From: Polydrusus tereticollis
Taxonomy: Eukaryota > Arthropoda > Insecta > Coleoptera > Curculionidae
Length of the DNA stretch: 64,000 nucleotides
NCBI GenBank assembly: GCA_963920685.1
Contig: OY987332.1
Location: 43,521,275-43,585,274 of the forward strand
Reading direction: 5' to 3'
In this document: in pieces, positions 39,458-50,682 of the stretch
How positions within the stretch are numbered: the first letter of the stretch is position 1
Layout: the number at the start of each line of letters is the position of its first letter
Made by a program: the position numbers and the translations under genes
The notes under the pieces: model-generated
What the model was told of the DNA's origin: nothing
The model's database searches: none
Seen by the model: the letters and a program-made list of their open reading frames with translations, nothing else

Positions 39458-42220
39458 TCAAAAATTATCAGAGTAGTATTCCTGTAGAGTATAATAGGCC
39501 TTATCAACTAAAAGCGATTTTACTTTTGTACGGAATACACTGAGAGATTGTTCCTCTCTGGTAGCCATGGGTAGGTGGTTATAAATCTTTTTACTCTCAT
39601 AAATAATTGATCTTTTCGTTAAAGTTAGTGCTGGTACTGGGAGAGGAATATCTAAACCCTGTCGCGTAGCATAGTGAGGTTGCGGATCTATAAATTTTGT
39701 CCTATTTTTAAAGATCAAGGTAACAGTTTCCAGTATAAAAAGTGACGCCAAGGTTAGAATCTTTTCAGAGATAAATATGGGCCTGCAAGATTCACGCTGC
39801 CGAAGGCGATATAGCGAGCGGATGGCCCTTTTCTGTAACACAAATACACCATCAAACAGACCCCGGCCACACATCCCCCAAAAGGCAATGCCATACCGAA
39901 GCCGTGATTCGACCAGAGCATAGTATACATTTTTAGCTGTTGGGATGCCCAGCTCCCTCGCAACTGTTCTAACTGCGTAGCACCCCGAAGAAATTTTTTT
40001 GCCCAATGCAGCTATATGTGATCCAAATTTCAGATCACGGTCAATGTTGAGCCCAAGAAACTTGGCATTGGGCATATCCAACAGTGAGCAATCTCCAATA
40101 GTCATTCCATCCACAGTGCACTTGAAACCGACAATGTTGGTCTTTTCGACATTTAGAGTAAGTAAATTGGAGTCGAACCACTCCTTAACCTTAAGCAAAT
40201 CTGACGAAATCACTTCCACCAAGGAGTCAACGCTGCCACTCTGCCAGAGAATAGTGGTGTCGTCCGCAAACAGTGTAAACTTACCTCTTATATCGACATG
40301 AACCAAGTCATTAATGTAAATCAAGAACAGGACCGGCGCCAACACCGAACCCTGGGGAACCCCATACTTCACCATTCCCCTATCAGACTGAAGCGATCCC
40401 ACTAAAACCCTTTGGCTCCTATCCTCAAGGTAGGAACGAAACCAATCCAGCACAGTTCCCCTAAATCCATAGTGGTGGAGCCTCAGCAACAGAATTCTGT
40501 GGCTCACGCAGTCGAACGCTTTAGACAAGTCGCAGAACACGGCAGCTGAGGCCCCCCCTCGATTTATACCCTCATACACCCCCTCCAAAAAACTAAACAT
40601 GGCATCATTGGTGCCCTTATTATTTCGGAAGCCAAACTGATTTAAATTTAGAATATTATAATGTTCAAGAAATGAGACCATTCTATCTTTGGTGAGCTTT
40701 TCAACTACTTTGGAAAGAGTCGACAATAATGAAATTGGTCGAAAATTAGATAAATTTTCAGGGTCACCCCCTTTAAACAAAGGGATAACTCTGGCCGCCC
40801 CCAGGATAGAGGGAAAAGTACCGGATGAACATGAGCAATTGATTGCCTCACTCAGTGCTGTCAAGGCAGAAAGCGGCAAATTCTGGAAGATTTTGACGGA
40901 TATTCCATCTTCTCCGGAAGAGTTTTTATTTTTAATTGTTAAAAGCACCTTTTGAAGTTCAAAAACATTAGTTGGATTAAAGATAAAAGAATTTGCAATT
41001 GATATATTCTTTAAATAATTCATTGGGTCGTTAATAGGGCTTATTTTATCAACCAATTCCTGAGCCACAGTACAATAATAATTATTTATTTCATTTGGAT
41101 TCAAGTCAGACTCCATAGAATTTCCTCTTCCAGTTTTTTGTCTTAAATTGTTGACTATACTCCAGCTTTCTTTTTGCTTATTGTGAGACGTCTCAAGCCT
41201 GTCAGAGTAGTAGAGCTGTTTGGCAGATTTAATAACTCTACGGTAAATGCTCCTATATCTAAAGAAATAATCGTGAAAAGATTGATTGCGTGAGAATTTT
41301 CTAATTAAATGAAGGGAACGTAAGTTAGCCGCCGATATTTTTAGTCCCCTAGTAAACCATGGTTTTTTAATTTTTTGCCTTATCTTACAAAGGGGAAAAA
41401 CACTATTAAACTGATCGACAAGGCTTAAATGAAAAGCTTCCAGGGGATCTCTCGCTAAAAATACAGAGTTCCAGTCTACCATGGAACACAATTGGTAAAA
41501 CCTATTATAATTAGCATCACTAAAAATTCTACCTAGTCTCTCCCTACGTTGTTGAGAATTAAAACTGTGCACAATGTTACATATTATGGCTTCGTGGTCA
41601 GAAAGACCAGCATTCAACACGGAACAAGACACGTCATTTTGGTTAAAATTTGAACAGATATAGTCAATTTTTGTTGATGAGTACTGTGAGATTCGAGTAG
41701 GGGAATCTACATGCATTACTAAGTGAAATGACTCCAAGAGATTTTGCAATTGCAAAGTAAAGAAAGAGTTATTGTCATCAAAGTTAATGTTAAAATCACC
41801 GGCTATTAAGATATTAGAATGACAAGGCAACTGTGTAAAAAGTTGCTCAAGACAATTTAAAAAGTTTTGAACATCTGAAGATGGAGAACGATAAATGCAT
41901 ATAATATACAATTTCAGCTTACTAGAGTATGCAATAGAAAATTCGAAACTCTGTTCAATACACAATTGATCATACTTAACCTCAGTTACAAAAGCATTAT
42001 CTCCTAGAAAATTCTCATTTATACAAATTAGGGTTCCTCCATGCTGTAACCTAGTCCTACAATAAATCGAAACAACTACATAACCAGACAAACAGACGCA
42101 TTCATTCGCTCTCAGCCAGTGCTCCGTTATTAACACAATATCAGGATAATTTTGACTTTCCAAAAAGATGTATAATTCATCGCATTTATTTCGTATAGAC
42201 TGAATGTTCAAAAGAAGCAC
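39458..42220 (-). CDS. LINE 1 ORF2: apurinic-type endonuclease and reverse transcriptase
   Basis: 920 residues from a GTG at 42220. The same frame is open further upstream into the end of ORF1 and contains no ATG there, so initiation may involve reinitiation or frameshift. The N-terminal endonuclease shows LLNIQSIRNKCDELY, LITEHWL (catalytic Glu) and ILIAGDFNINF (Asp), ending at GLSDHEAII (Asp-His). Reverse transcriptase motifs are ARVIPLFKGGDPENLSNFRP, FCDLSKAFDCVSH, YGVPQGSVLAPVLFLIYIND and the active site FADDTTILW. The tail (LYRLRQRESCRPIFISEKI, IYNHLPMATREEQ) is typical of CR1-like ORF2. No stops: enzymatically plausible. Confidence 0.9.
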   Translation of the reverse strand: MLLLNIQSIRNKCDELYIFLESQNYPDIVLITEHWLRANECVCLSGYVVVSIYCRTRLQHGGTLICINENFLGDNAFVTEVKYDQLCIEQSFEFSIAYSSKLKLYIICIYRSPSSDVQNFLNCLEQLFTQLPCHSNILIAGDFNINFDDNNSFFTLQLQNLLESFHLVMHVDSPTRISQYSSTKIDYICSNFNQNDVSCSVLNAGLSDHEAIICNIVHSFNSQQRRERLGRIFSDANYNRFYQLCSMVDWNSVFLARDPLEAFHLSLVDQFNSVFPLCKIRQKIKKPWFTRGLKISAANLRSLHLIRKFSRNQSFHDYFFRYRSIYRRVIKSAKQLYYSDRLETSHNKQKESWSIVNNLRQKTGRGNSMESDLNPNEINNYYCTVAQELVDKISPINDPMNYLKNISIANSFIFNPTNVFELQKVLLTIKNKNSSGEDGISVKIFQNLPLSALTALSEAINCSCSSGTFPSILGAARVIPLFKGGDPENLSNFRPISLLSTLSKVVEKLTKDRMVSFLEHYNILNLNQFGFRNNKGTNDAMFSFLEGVYEGINRGGASAAVFCDLSKAFDCVSHRILLLRLHHYGFRGTVLDWFRSYLEDRSQRVLVGSLQSDRGMVKYGVPQGSVLAPVLFLIYINDLVHVDIRGKFTLFADDTTILWQSGSVDSLVEVISSDLLKVKEWFDSNLLTLNVEKTNIVGFKCTVDGMTIGDCSLLDMPNAKFLGLNIDRDLKFGSHIAALGKKISSGCYAVRTVARELGIPTAKNVYYALVESRLRYGIAFWGMCGRGLFDGVFVLQKRAIRSLYRLRQRESCRPIFISEKILTLASLFILETVTLIFKNRTKFIDPQPHYATRQGLDIPLPVPALTLTKRSIIYESKKIYNHLPMATREEQSLSVFRTKVKSLLVDKAYYTLQEYYSDNF

Positions 42221-42261
42221 TGACAGGGAAGAATCATCTGCATGTTTAGAGAAAACCTTTG

Positions 42262-44055
42262 TTATGCACTTGTTATTGGCCTTTTGGCCTGATAATCTAA
42301 AAAAACAGATGAATCAGATGAATCGTCAGCAGTTGACGGCACTTTGGATAACTGATCCAGATCAGTTATTTGATCCCTGTCTGCTCTGGTAAAATCCTTA
42401 TTTAAATTTATTTGCACCAAAGTGGAGTTTGGATATGGATTACAAACATTTTTTAGGGAACAAGTAACTAATCTGGCCAGTTTGACTAAACCCTTGTTAT
42501 TTAAATATATGCTACCCCTAATAAATTCATTAAAATTAAATTTGTTATAACAGTCAATAAAAGCTATATTATTACAAAAATATGTCAGTCTGGTGGTTGT
42601 TCTATATAATATATCATTGATCCTGTTAATATTAAAAATTACATTATTGTTATAAACCGGGGTTACTGGAATTGAACTTATAACTAGATTGGTGTAAAAA
42701 CATTTATTGGCCAATATCGTGATATCCTTCAAGGATATGGTGGTATCGTTGACGCCGGCCAGAACGACAACAAAGTCTACACTGGTCAGCTCCTGTAGGA
42801 CGCATTCAATACTTGAGACTACCTCCTTAAATCGTGAAAATGGTTTAGAGATTATTTGTAGGGCATAATCTGGGTTTAATGCGTTGTGAAGCGCGTTATA
42901 TAAGTATTTTCCGTAGTCATCGGTTAAAACTATAACTCTGGACTGCCGACTGACGGTATTTGTTCTTAAAGGTGAGATATTATTGGCAATTGTAGTTATT
43001 TTCATCGGGGCAGTATTTGCGTCAGTTAAGTTATTTGTTGTTGCTGCCCGCCCCTCTGTCAGGTTAAATATTTCGAGGTTTGCCCTTTTCAAATCTTTTA
43101 CATACAAATCGTTTTCCTTAGTTAACGCTTCAATGCTTGTTAGCATATTGTGTCTTTCAGACTTAAGTACTTCAATCTCTTTATCCACTGAAAGCCCTTT
43201 AGCCTCCAAATCCAACATATCCTCTGCCAGTTTAGTGCTCTGACCACCCGTAACCAAGCCCACATTATCCGCGATCTTCTGTGCAATTGCGGAATCATTC
43301 AAAAGGCCCGGACCTACTGGACTGGTTAGCTGGTTCGAAACGAGTTCTTCTTTCAATTTAAATATCTCATAGTGTGCTTTCTTCAGGTCTTTAACATAAA
43401 CATCATTATCTTTAGACAGTGTTTCCAGACTTGTTATCATATTGCATTTGAGTTTATTGAGTTCATTCAAATCTTCAGTTGTTTTTCCTAAAGTGATACT
43501 GAGTTCATTGATTTGTTCCAAAAGTTGGTTATTTTTATTGGTAAGAAGTAATAGTTCTTTGTTTAAATTTGACATCTCAATTTTCTGATTTTCAAGTTGA
43601 TCAAGATATCCCTGCTCAGCATTATAAGCAATGTTTTCAAAATCCTGTGTGTTTCTTTTTAACCTTTTAATATGCTGATTTTTATCCTTGATTTCGGTCC
43701 GAAGTTTGTCAATCTCTTGTTCAAGTTCATGACAAGTGTCTTCGTGTTTACATTGCATTTTTTGAATGTCGATGTTCTTTTTTTTGGAGTCTGCTTTCAC
43801 TTTCTCATATTGGTCAATTATCCTTTTAAATTTTGGCAAGTCAGTCAGGTTACGTTTGCAATTCTCACAGTAGAATAGTAGAATTCTTTTTTGAGTCAGA
43901 GCAATTGCATGGGCCTCTGTAGTATTAATGTCGGCGCAGATTTTGCAATATACTTCCTTACATGCGTCGCATGAAGCTCCAAAAGTCTCGTCTTCTTTGG
44001 GCCTTGGTTTAAATACACATGGGCCTTGACATTTAACGCATTTTAGGGAACTCAT
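42262..44055 (-). CDS. LINE 1 ORF1: zinc finger, coiled coil and SGNH-esterase-like protein
   Basis: 597 residues, ATG at 44055. Residues 5-65 form a Cys-rich PHD-like finger (CVKCQGPC, CDACKEVYCKIC, FYCENC). Residues 75-235 are a long coiled coil. Residues 375-560 look like the esterase domain of CR1-group ORF1 proteins: VIVLTDDYGKYLY in the block I position and VVVLAGVNDTT with the block III GxND motif. A 33-residue unit is duplicated: MITSLETLSKDNDVYVKDLK near residue 205 and MLTSIEALTKENDLYVKDLK near residue 303, each followed by a similar helix. The protein would bind the LINE RNA. It is separated from ORF2 by 41 bp. Confidence 0.85.
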   Translation of the reverse strand: MSSLKCVKCQGPCVFKPRPKEDETFGASCDACKEVYCKICADINTTEAHAIALTQKRILLFYCENCKRNLTDLPKFKRIIDQYEKVKADSKKKNIDIQKMQCKHEDTCHELEQEIDKLRTEIKDKNQHIKRLKRNTQDFENIAYNAEQGYLDQLENQKIEMSNLNKELLLLTNKNNQLLEQINELSITLGKTTEDLNELNKLKCNMITSLETLSKDNDVYVKDLKKAHYEIFKLKEELVSNQLTSPVGPGLLNDSAIAQKIADNVGLVTGGQSTKLAEDMLDLEAKGLSVDKEIEVLKSERHNMLTSIEALTKENDLYVKDLKRANLEIFNLTEGRAATTNNLTDANTAPMKITTIANNISPLRTNTVSRQSRVIVLTDDYGKYLYNALHNALNPDYALQIISKPFSRFKEVVSSIECVLQELTSVDFVVVLAGVNDTTISLKDITILANKCFYTNLVISSIPVTPVYNNNVIFNINRINDILYRTTTRLTYFCNNIAFIDCYNKFNFNEFIRGSIYLNNKGLVKLARLVTCSLKNVCNPYPNSTLVQINLNKDFTRADRDQITDLDQLSKVPSTADDSSDSSVFLDYQAKRPITSA

Positions 44056-44488
44056 TTTATCCAGAATTCAAAGTACCAACGGAAATTCAAAGATATGAAA
44101 AAATTGCCATTGAAACAGTAAACTGAATTGAATCAATCCTTCAGATCCGTCCCTGCTTAATGCTCTTATTGGTATAAAGTACAAAGTTCAATATATCAGT
44201 TCAGTATCAACATATCAAACAAAAAACGAGGAATCACCCACAGAAGTAAACAAACAAATTTCTGAGATGATAAGTGGAATGTCCTTTTTTGTTGTTGCTA
44301 AAGTTATAAAAGTTTTTTGTTAGTTTGGTCAGTGTTATATCCCGAAATTAAGAGAGTTTTTCTCAATTATTTCACACTTACATAGATTTTAAGAGTTAAA
44401 ACCGTAATCCACAAAAACTGAACAAATTTACACACACGATAGTACAAAACATACGAAAATAATTAAACTAGAATATGGCAAAATATGC

Positions 44489-44920
44489 CTTAACGTGCGG
44501 AGCCGATAAACACATGTTTTTATTGGGCGATCGATTCTCATAACGCCCATCTTACCGGTGAAATGTGTTTCGAATTCTTAGCAAACGATTTGCCTTTACT
44601 GCTTTTAAATTTACCACGAAATATGCAGGCACAAAATATGTGGTTACAACAGGATAGAGCTCCAGCCTGTTTTTCGCGACAGGTCAGAGCTTTGTTAGAT
44701 AACACTAACGAAAATCGCTGGATTGGAATGAGTTGACCAGTCAGATGGCCTCTGCAAGGTCGCCGGATTTAACCAAACTCACCTTTTTTCTATGGGGGTA
44801 TGTAAAAAATGTATGTATGTTTGCAACAATCACACCCGCAATGCTCCGAGATGTGAGAAGGACAAGAATAGACACATGCCTTGAACAAAATGGAAAGTAT
44901 TTTGAACATCCTTTAAGATA
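44489..44920 (+). pseudogene. Transposase of element F, C-terminal part
   Basis: Plus strand after LINE 1: DSHNAHLTGEMCFEFL, LPLLLLNLPRNMQAQN, then MWLQQDRAPACFSRQV (second Asp motif with Gly replaced by Arg), NENRWIG, a TGA, and a frame change into ARSPDLTKLTFFLWGYVKNV, where the third Asp of the family is replaced by Thr. It ends NGKYFEHPLR. Catalysis is impossible. Confidence 0.75.
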
Positions 44921-45264
44921 AATGCGTCACTGTAAAAATATATTTCTTAAATTAACATGGTAGTGTTTCTATGGCCGCCTAGACCTTTTTTGTTATACTT
45001 TCTAATGAAATGGGCATATTTATGGTTTTTGGTAAATGTCTCGAAAACAGTCCAGAATTTTGATACGCTTTGAGTACAAAAAAATATTTGTAATTATGCA
45101 TTCAATAGTAAATAATATACAGGGTGCTTCATTTAATAATCTTAAGAAAAACTAGTTCGAAAGTTGTCCTTTTTGGAACCAAATGTTGGACACCCTGAAT
45201 AAAATAAAATAGAACTATTTTATGTCAGAGTATCCTTAGACATCCTGTATTTAAGTTCACACTA

Positions 45265-46710
45265 TGTATTGTAGCAATTTTAAAATTGCCACTATTTATT
45301 TTGTGGGGAAGGTAGACTGCCTTGGATTTATACAGATATGTTTCCATAAAGTGCATTCCTTTTTATTTAATGTCAAAAATTGTTCATTAGGTTGTATCAT
45401 CTTTGGTTGCATAACGTTAGCCAAAATATGGGGCGAACGCACTACTTTTGCTGTTCTGTGGGTTGATGGCGCTAGCCACCGCCGCGTAAACTTGAATCAC
45501 ATATCGCCCATTTGTACTTTTGGCAACTTTATGCGTAAACAAAGTTGTTTGGAATTATTTGATTTATTTCCTTATGTAATTTAGGTTCTGGTAAAAGCCC
45601 AGACTCTTGTTCGTTCTGATCGTTTGGATCCTTTATGTTGTGTCTCTGTCCTCTTCTTCTTCTTATTTTCCTTTGTTGGGCTTTATGTTCAGTTGGCAAC
45701 ATTGAGTCAGCCGATTTTGCTGGAGAAGGGGGTTTGTCTTTCTTCAGAGTTTTTGCGGTTTTCATTTTACATTCTGAAAATACCTTGAGAGAAGAAGGTC
45801 GAGCCCGTCGCCGTTGGGCCATTTTTTTAAAAGACCACGAGGTCTCACCCCCCTTTTAGAGGTAAGCTAATTCCTTTTGTTCTTTTGGTTATTTTGGTTA
45901 CTTGTTTTGTGGGAATTCAGTGGGTAATTTGTTTTTTTGGTTATTTTTAGGGGCTTGGGTTGTTATTGGGTTTTCACCATATGTAAGGTTAAGGAACCAC
46001 ATGTGCTCTAATCGGGGACATTGAGCCTACGAGTCACCTTAGGAGTGCTTCCTGGGTTTTTTTGAATAAGCTGAAGTCCACCTGCCCAGCTGGCGGAGCT
46101 GCCGCAGCAGAAGCTCGCAGGCTGGTATAGTCGGCCAGACTTTTTGATAGAACAATAACTTCGTTGCGTATAAATTCATCATTCATCCATATAATTTCAT
46201 TACTTCAATTACTCGAAGTCAATTTAAATGCTCTTTTAATAGAAATTAATTTAATCTACCCTTTTAAAATTTAATCGAAGAAAGTTTTTTTTAATGTAAT
46301 GTAATACTTCCTTGAAAGATTTAAAAGGTTCTAGAATGTTCGTAGGTTATACCCCATATAATTTAAAATCCTTGCGTCCGGAAAGGCTGTCTTTTCCTTC
46401 ATTCTTTTTTTTTGTCAATACAAAATTTAAATTTTCTCTTAACATAAAAACTTAACAAACCTTTTTGTTATCGGGTAATTTTTTTAATTTAATAAAAACT
46501 TAATTGTTTGTGTGGGAAAACTTTGGTTTCATTTATTGCATAGATTTTTCAGTGGAACTGATACACGGTATATTTTTCCTGGTTTGGACTTCAATCAAAC
46601 CAGGTGGCGCCCAAGGCAAACCAAAGACGAAGGGAAGGTGTAAGTATATGGACTGCGACCTAGTGCCTCCACATAAAGAGCTACCGTCTGCAGATAGTGA
46701 CAACCTGTTG
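45265..46710. other. Unassigned region with an LTR/primer-binding-site-like relic
   Basis: No intact gene. A minus-strand open frame at 45529-45822 is Lys/Arg/Pro-rich and unrecognised. Near 46600 the sequence ccaggtggcgcccaaggc contains TGGCGCCC, the classic start of a retroviral tRNA-Lys-type primer-binding site. It is preceded by an AT-rich LTR-like stretch and followed by gtgtaagtatatgg, like a leader splice donor. It may be the 5' stub of an LTR retroelement; no gag or pol follows. Confidence 0.35.
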
Positions 46711-47070
46711 TCAATGACAAAAGGTTCCCATTGCCATAGTATAGCTCGGACAAAACAGATCTAAGGCCGTTTTTTTAATATTTTTTTCAAGGCGTGCAAT
46801 ACGGTTTTCTATTGTTACTAAAGCAAATGGAATAAAATTTTGGGAAATAAGAAAGAACACTAAAAAGAACCAAAACATACAAAAAAAATACAGGGTGTAC
46901 CATTTAAAAAAAAAATTTTCTTGTCGTAATTTTTTTTTTGACCATTCTGTATATACGAAAATATTTTCCCGAAATACACTTATATACAGTGTAGGTCTAA
47001 GTTTGAACGAAATTCCTAACTTAATTGGTATTGAAGCTATGGATGCCTGACGCACTATTGCCGGACCCTG
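46711..47070 (-). repeat. Repeat E, copy 2 (inverted relative to 13413-13762)
   Basis: The minus strand matches copy 1 from cagggtccggcaatagtgcg at 47070 through ggccttagatctgttttgtc near 46745. TA follows the terminus (47071-47072). Divergence between copies is moderate. The short minus-strand open frame over it is not a gene. Confidence 0.7.
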
Positions 47071-47074
47071 TATA

Positions 47075-48195
47075 CATAAAAAATATTAGATATTATTCTA
47101 TTGAAGTAGCCTTCACGTACCGCAAATTTATGATTACAAAGTAAATAAATAACATTTAAATTCCACTATATATTTTACTCTAAATTGCCGTTGAATAAAA
47201 ATGACCTACTTATATTAACAATTATGCGAAATAAAAAATCCAAAAATTTAGGTTAACGATGAGAAATACCAACAAATCGATACCTGCAACAAGAACTCAA
47301 TAATTTGCACTTTTGAGTTACTATCATCAGTACCTAGTAGAACGAAAAGTTAATCGTGGAACGGTATAGTATCTTTAAATAGAATGTAGGCAACACAAAA
47401 TGCAGTAAGGGAAATTATGGTAAATCATCATAACCTGAGTTTTACAGCGAAATTAATACCTAATTAAGTTACTATAGTCTTCATTGGAATTTTCCGCGAA
47501 AGTTCTATCCACATAGCACATTTCCTTTCAGAAATATCTCTAATACATTTCGAATATCTCAAAAACATAACCTTCCGTATCAACATTTCTGAAATATTTC
47601 AGATGCATTACACTCAAAATGACAGTTGGTAGAACCTGCCTTTCACACTTGACAGGCCAGATGTAGAGAAACCCAATGAAGACTAAGGTTAGTTGAGAAA
47701 CCTGTTCCCCTTATTTTATGTTTTGTTTGTGTAATGTTCAATTAACAATAATTATTATTAGGCATTGTTATTTGTGGGTGAACTGTACTACTACTGAATA
47801 ATTATGTCATAGATAGTAAAACTGAGGAAAGTCTCTATTTTAATAATAGGAATGTTAATAATTTTAGGTTAGGTTAATTTTATGATTTTCCCCGCTTTAG
47901 GACCAAGGACCCATAATCTAAAGGTCGATTTGTAAAACTTTTTGCCGCCGCTCCTGCTCGTTGTCACCGTTCCCGCTCGTCGCCACTGTTCTTATTCTTA
48001 ACGTCAATATATTTTGTATAAAAAAAACTATCTTTTTGGAAACGTAGAGCCAAATTTTCTTTTAACGCTAAACTCAAATATTGGAGCCCTATTCTTTCTG
48101 TCTTCACAAAATTTACAGCTACAAACCAAAGAATATCTTTTCTGCTACTATTAAAAAGCAAATATCAACATAATAATAATTGTTCTATTAGGTAC
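47075..48195. other. No gene recognised
   Basis: AT-rich, short frames only. Nothing on either strand resembles a known protein. Confidence 0.45.
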
Positions 48196-48203
48196 CTTAT
48201 AAG

Positions 48204-49363
48204 CAGGGTTGCCAACTCGTCAGAGAGCTGAAGGAGGACACAAGAAATTTTTTTTAGCGTTTTCACCCTTTAGAAAATTATATGATCAGGGCCGTCGAGA
48301 GAAAATCGGGGCCCGGGGGTAGTAAATCTATGGGCCCCCTGCACCTGTTGGTAGATTACTTATCCACAAAGAATTAACTGTCATAAATTTTTGTACACGA
48401 ATCGACCAAAAACATGTCACGATTTTCCAGGTTATGTCCGAGATTACGTAGAATATCTGTGATGGTAAAATCAAGCGGCGGTACTGCGCCGCCGCCACCG
48501 CCAGTTTCGAAAACCAGGCGACGCCGGCGCGGCGGTCTTGAACGAAATCCGGACCCCCTCAAAATATCCGGGCCTGGAGGGAATCACCCCCGACCCCCCC
48601 CTCTCGCCGGGCCTGTATATGATAGCATAACAACATTAATCATTCGGCGTTAAAAAATTATTATAAATTTTGTATACGTTAGTATAATTTCGATTTTATT
48701 AACTGTTGTTTTTGGTAATATTTAGTTAAGCTATTTTATTTAATTATTTATTTGCAAAATATTTTTGACGATTACAAATTTGGTTTTCAGGAATTAAAAA
48801 TAAATTATATCATGTTAGAAACGTATTTAAATAAAACACTAATTAATTATTTTATTTTAATAATAAATAATAAAAAATATATTCTTGGATAGAAAAAATA
48901 ACATTTTATTAATTAAAAAAATTACTTGAACTTATATTTCTTTTGACTCTTAGCTGCATCCAAAATTCGTTCGTCGCTTTTACTTACCTCAAAAAACTTT
49001 TCTAGACATAAGTTTAAACTTATACAGAAAAAAGACAAATGCAAACGAATAAATCACTGCGCCGCGCTCGACTGCCGAAACGTTACCTATATCGCGCCGG
49101 GAAACCCGGAGAAACTGGAAATCGCTGGAAATAGTCAATCACAAAAAATAGTAGCAAGTGACGACAATGCAGCACGTTGCCAACTTACGCACCGTTAATA
49201 GAATCTTACGATTTATATATCGTATTTTGCTGTTTTTGGAATTTTAGAACATTGTGGTGAAAAGGAGGACAAATTGCGTCCTCCGCAGTAGCTGCCGAGG
49301 ACGGAGGACGTTTTAGTTCAAAGGAGGGCTGTCCTTCCGGCTAGAGGACGGTTGGCAACTCTA
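48204..49363. mobile_element. Non-autonomous hAT element with perfect 8-bp duplication
   Basis: The ends, cagggttgccaac and gttggcaactcta, are inverted repeats. The flanks repeat cttataag exactly (48196-48203 and 49364-49371), the 8-bp duplication of hAT transposons. Subterminal repeats include aggaggac near both ends. There is no transposase. A smaller GC-rich element is nested inside. 1,160 bp. Confidence 0.9.
48287..48615. mobile_element. Nested GC-rich hAT-type MITE
   Basis: Ends cagggccgtcgagag and ctctcgccgggcctg are imperfect inverted repeats. The 8-bp duplication tatatgat is perfect (48279-48286 and 48616-48623). 329 bp, strikingly GC-rich with runs of C and G against the AT-rich surroundings. 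The short open frames in it are compositional. Confidence 0.9.
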
Positions 49364-49371
49364 CTTATAAG

Positions 49372-50512
49372 TGATATCCAGCCTTTCCTTTCTTCTATCT
49401 TTGCAGGGAATCCAAGAAACTTGCAAATTTTCTGTTCGGTATGTTTGAAATCAGATGACAAAGCACGTTACGACTTTAGCAGATATTTAATCTATAATGA
49501 AGATATTTTGGGTTATATACTGTGTTTACTTTATATTAACAAATAAGCACTACCATAAGCTTTATTTTACAAAAAAATAACAATTAAGTCTTAATAAACA
49601 TAATGTAAACAGCAATAATATAACCTCAAACTTATTCAGAGGGTGATAAAATATTCTCACAAAGCATTTACCTCTATCTGGGCCTTTAAATGGATCAATA
49701 ATACCACCAACAATATAAATAATTTGAAGAATGGTAATTATCTGTATGGGATTTGGATTTTCATTGCAATTTGTGTTTGCTTGGAAAAGTTTTTAAAAAC
49801 ACGCCACAAGGTCTTTCACAGAACTAACCCGCTTACTGCGAATTCCATTGGACAAGTTAGTGCTCATTGAATGTATTACTTTTCGTTGTTAGCCGCATAA
49901 AGTAAATTGGAAAGTAGAATGCAATTACACTAAAAGTGCCCTTCATTTACCAATGGAATTCTGTTGGCTATAAACATAAACAAGACAACCTGATATTTGA
50001 CGCCATAATAAATTATCTGTCTGGCAGCAGCGTAGGTTCAACCCAAGAAGTTAACTCAAATATAATGTACAACCTGAATATATACATCGTTAAAGCCCTT
50101 TTTTTATGATTTTAAGTATATTAAGATATTTTCAACACTACAATTTTCTATAACATTTGATTTCTATTATGTAATCTAAGATGTAAAAAAAATATTTTAC
50201 ATCTTTTACACATGTAACCTCAAACGTCTTGTAACGCCGTTTAAAAGACATCAAAAAAATATCGTTTTATGGGCGTTCTTCAAAAGCCGTCTATAAGATG
50301 TCTATTATAAGTCTTCATGCGAACATACATAAAATGGACTAAATAAAGAGTTTAAGATTTTTAAAATTAAAATCAGAGAAGAAAAACTACAAGAACAATT
50401 TTATTATCTACAACGACCAAGAGCATGTTAATCCGTTAGGCCCCCATTTTTTAATGTTATATTTTTTTAGGACTCTCACTATCCGCTTCTTCAGAAAATA
50501 ATTATAATTTAT
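49372..50512. other. No gene recognised
   Basis: AT-rich DNA. A patch at 50195-50320 has repeated agacgt/agatgtct-like words on both strands, perhaps a decayed repeat. No coding signal. Confidence 0.4.
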
Positions 50513-50517
50513 GATAC

Positions 50518-50671
50518 TGAAGTAAAGAGAACCTCGAGAATAAAGGCTTTAATAAACTCAGAATACAAATAGGTAGTGATTGACATTGATAGCTAATATT
50601 TACTAACTAAGGTATGAAATTAATAGGGTAACGGTAACTGGTAGTGTCCAAGGTAAAGTAAATATATAACA
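50518..50671 (-). repeat. 3' LTR of the gypsy element
   Basis: 154 bp; on the minus strand it starts tgttatatatttactttacc and ends ctttacttca. Identical to the copy at 53982-54135. Confidence 0.95.
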
Positions 50672-50682
50672 TTCATCCCCGC

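Larger units (their letters stand above)
39248..44478 (-). mobile_element. CR1-group LINE (LINE 1), nearly full length
   Basis: It is flanked by direct repeats caaaatatgc (39238-39247 and 44479-44488), a likely target duplication inside the transposase of element F. It has a 5' untranslated region (44056-44478), an ORF1 with zinc finger, coiled coil and esterase, and an ORF2 with endonuclease and reverse transcriptase, all open. No poly(A) tail is visible, as expected for CR1-group elements. It could be recently active. Confidence 0.85.
38243..45262 (+). mobile_element. Mariner-like transposon F containing LINE 1
   Basis: Inverted repeats start gtgtgaacttgaatac at the left and end gtatttaagttcacac at the right. 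They match for over 300 bp (38243 to about 38580 against about 44935-45262), with TA on both sides (38241-38242 and 45263-45264). Broken transposase pieces lie on the plus strand on either side of a 5.2-kb LINE. Its left TA adjoins the right TA of element D, so D inserted next to F, or into its target. Confidence 0.8.

Noticed and set aside
40689..40955. Plus-strand frames within the LINE reverse transcriptase
   Set aside because: Antisense shadows of the intact ORF2; no independent start context or motif.
48374..48653. Arg/Pro/Gly-rich frames on both strands
   Set aside because: Produced by the GC-rich MITE; low-complexity composition only.
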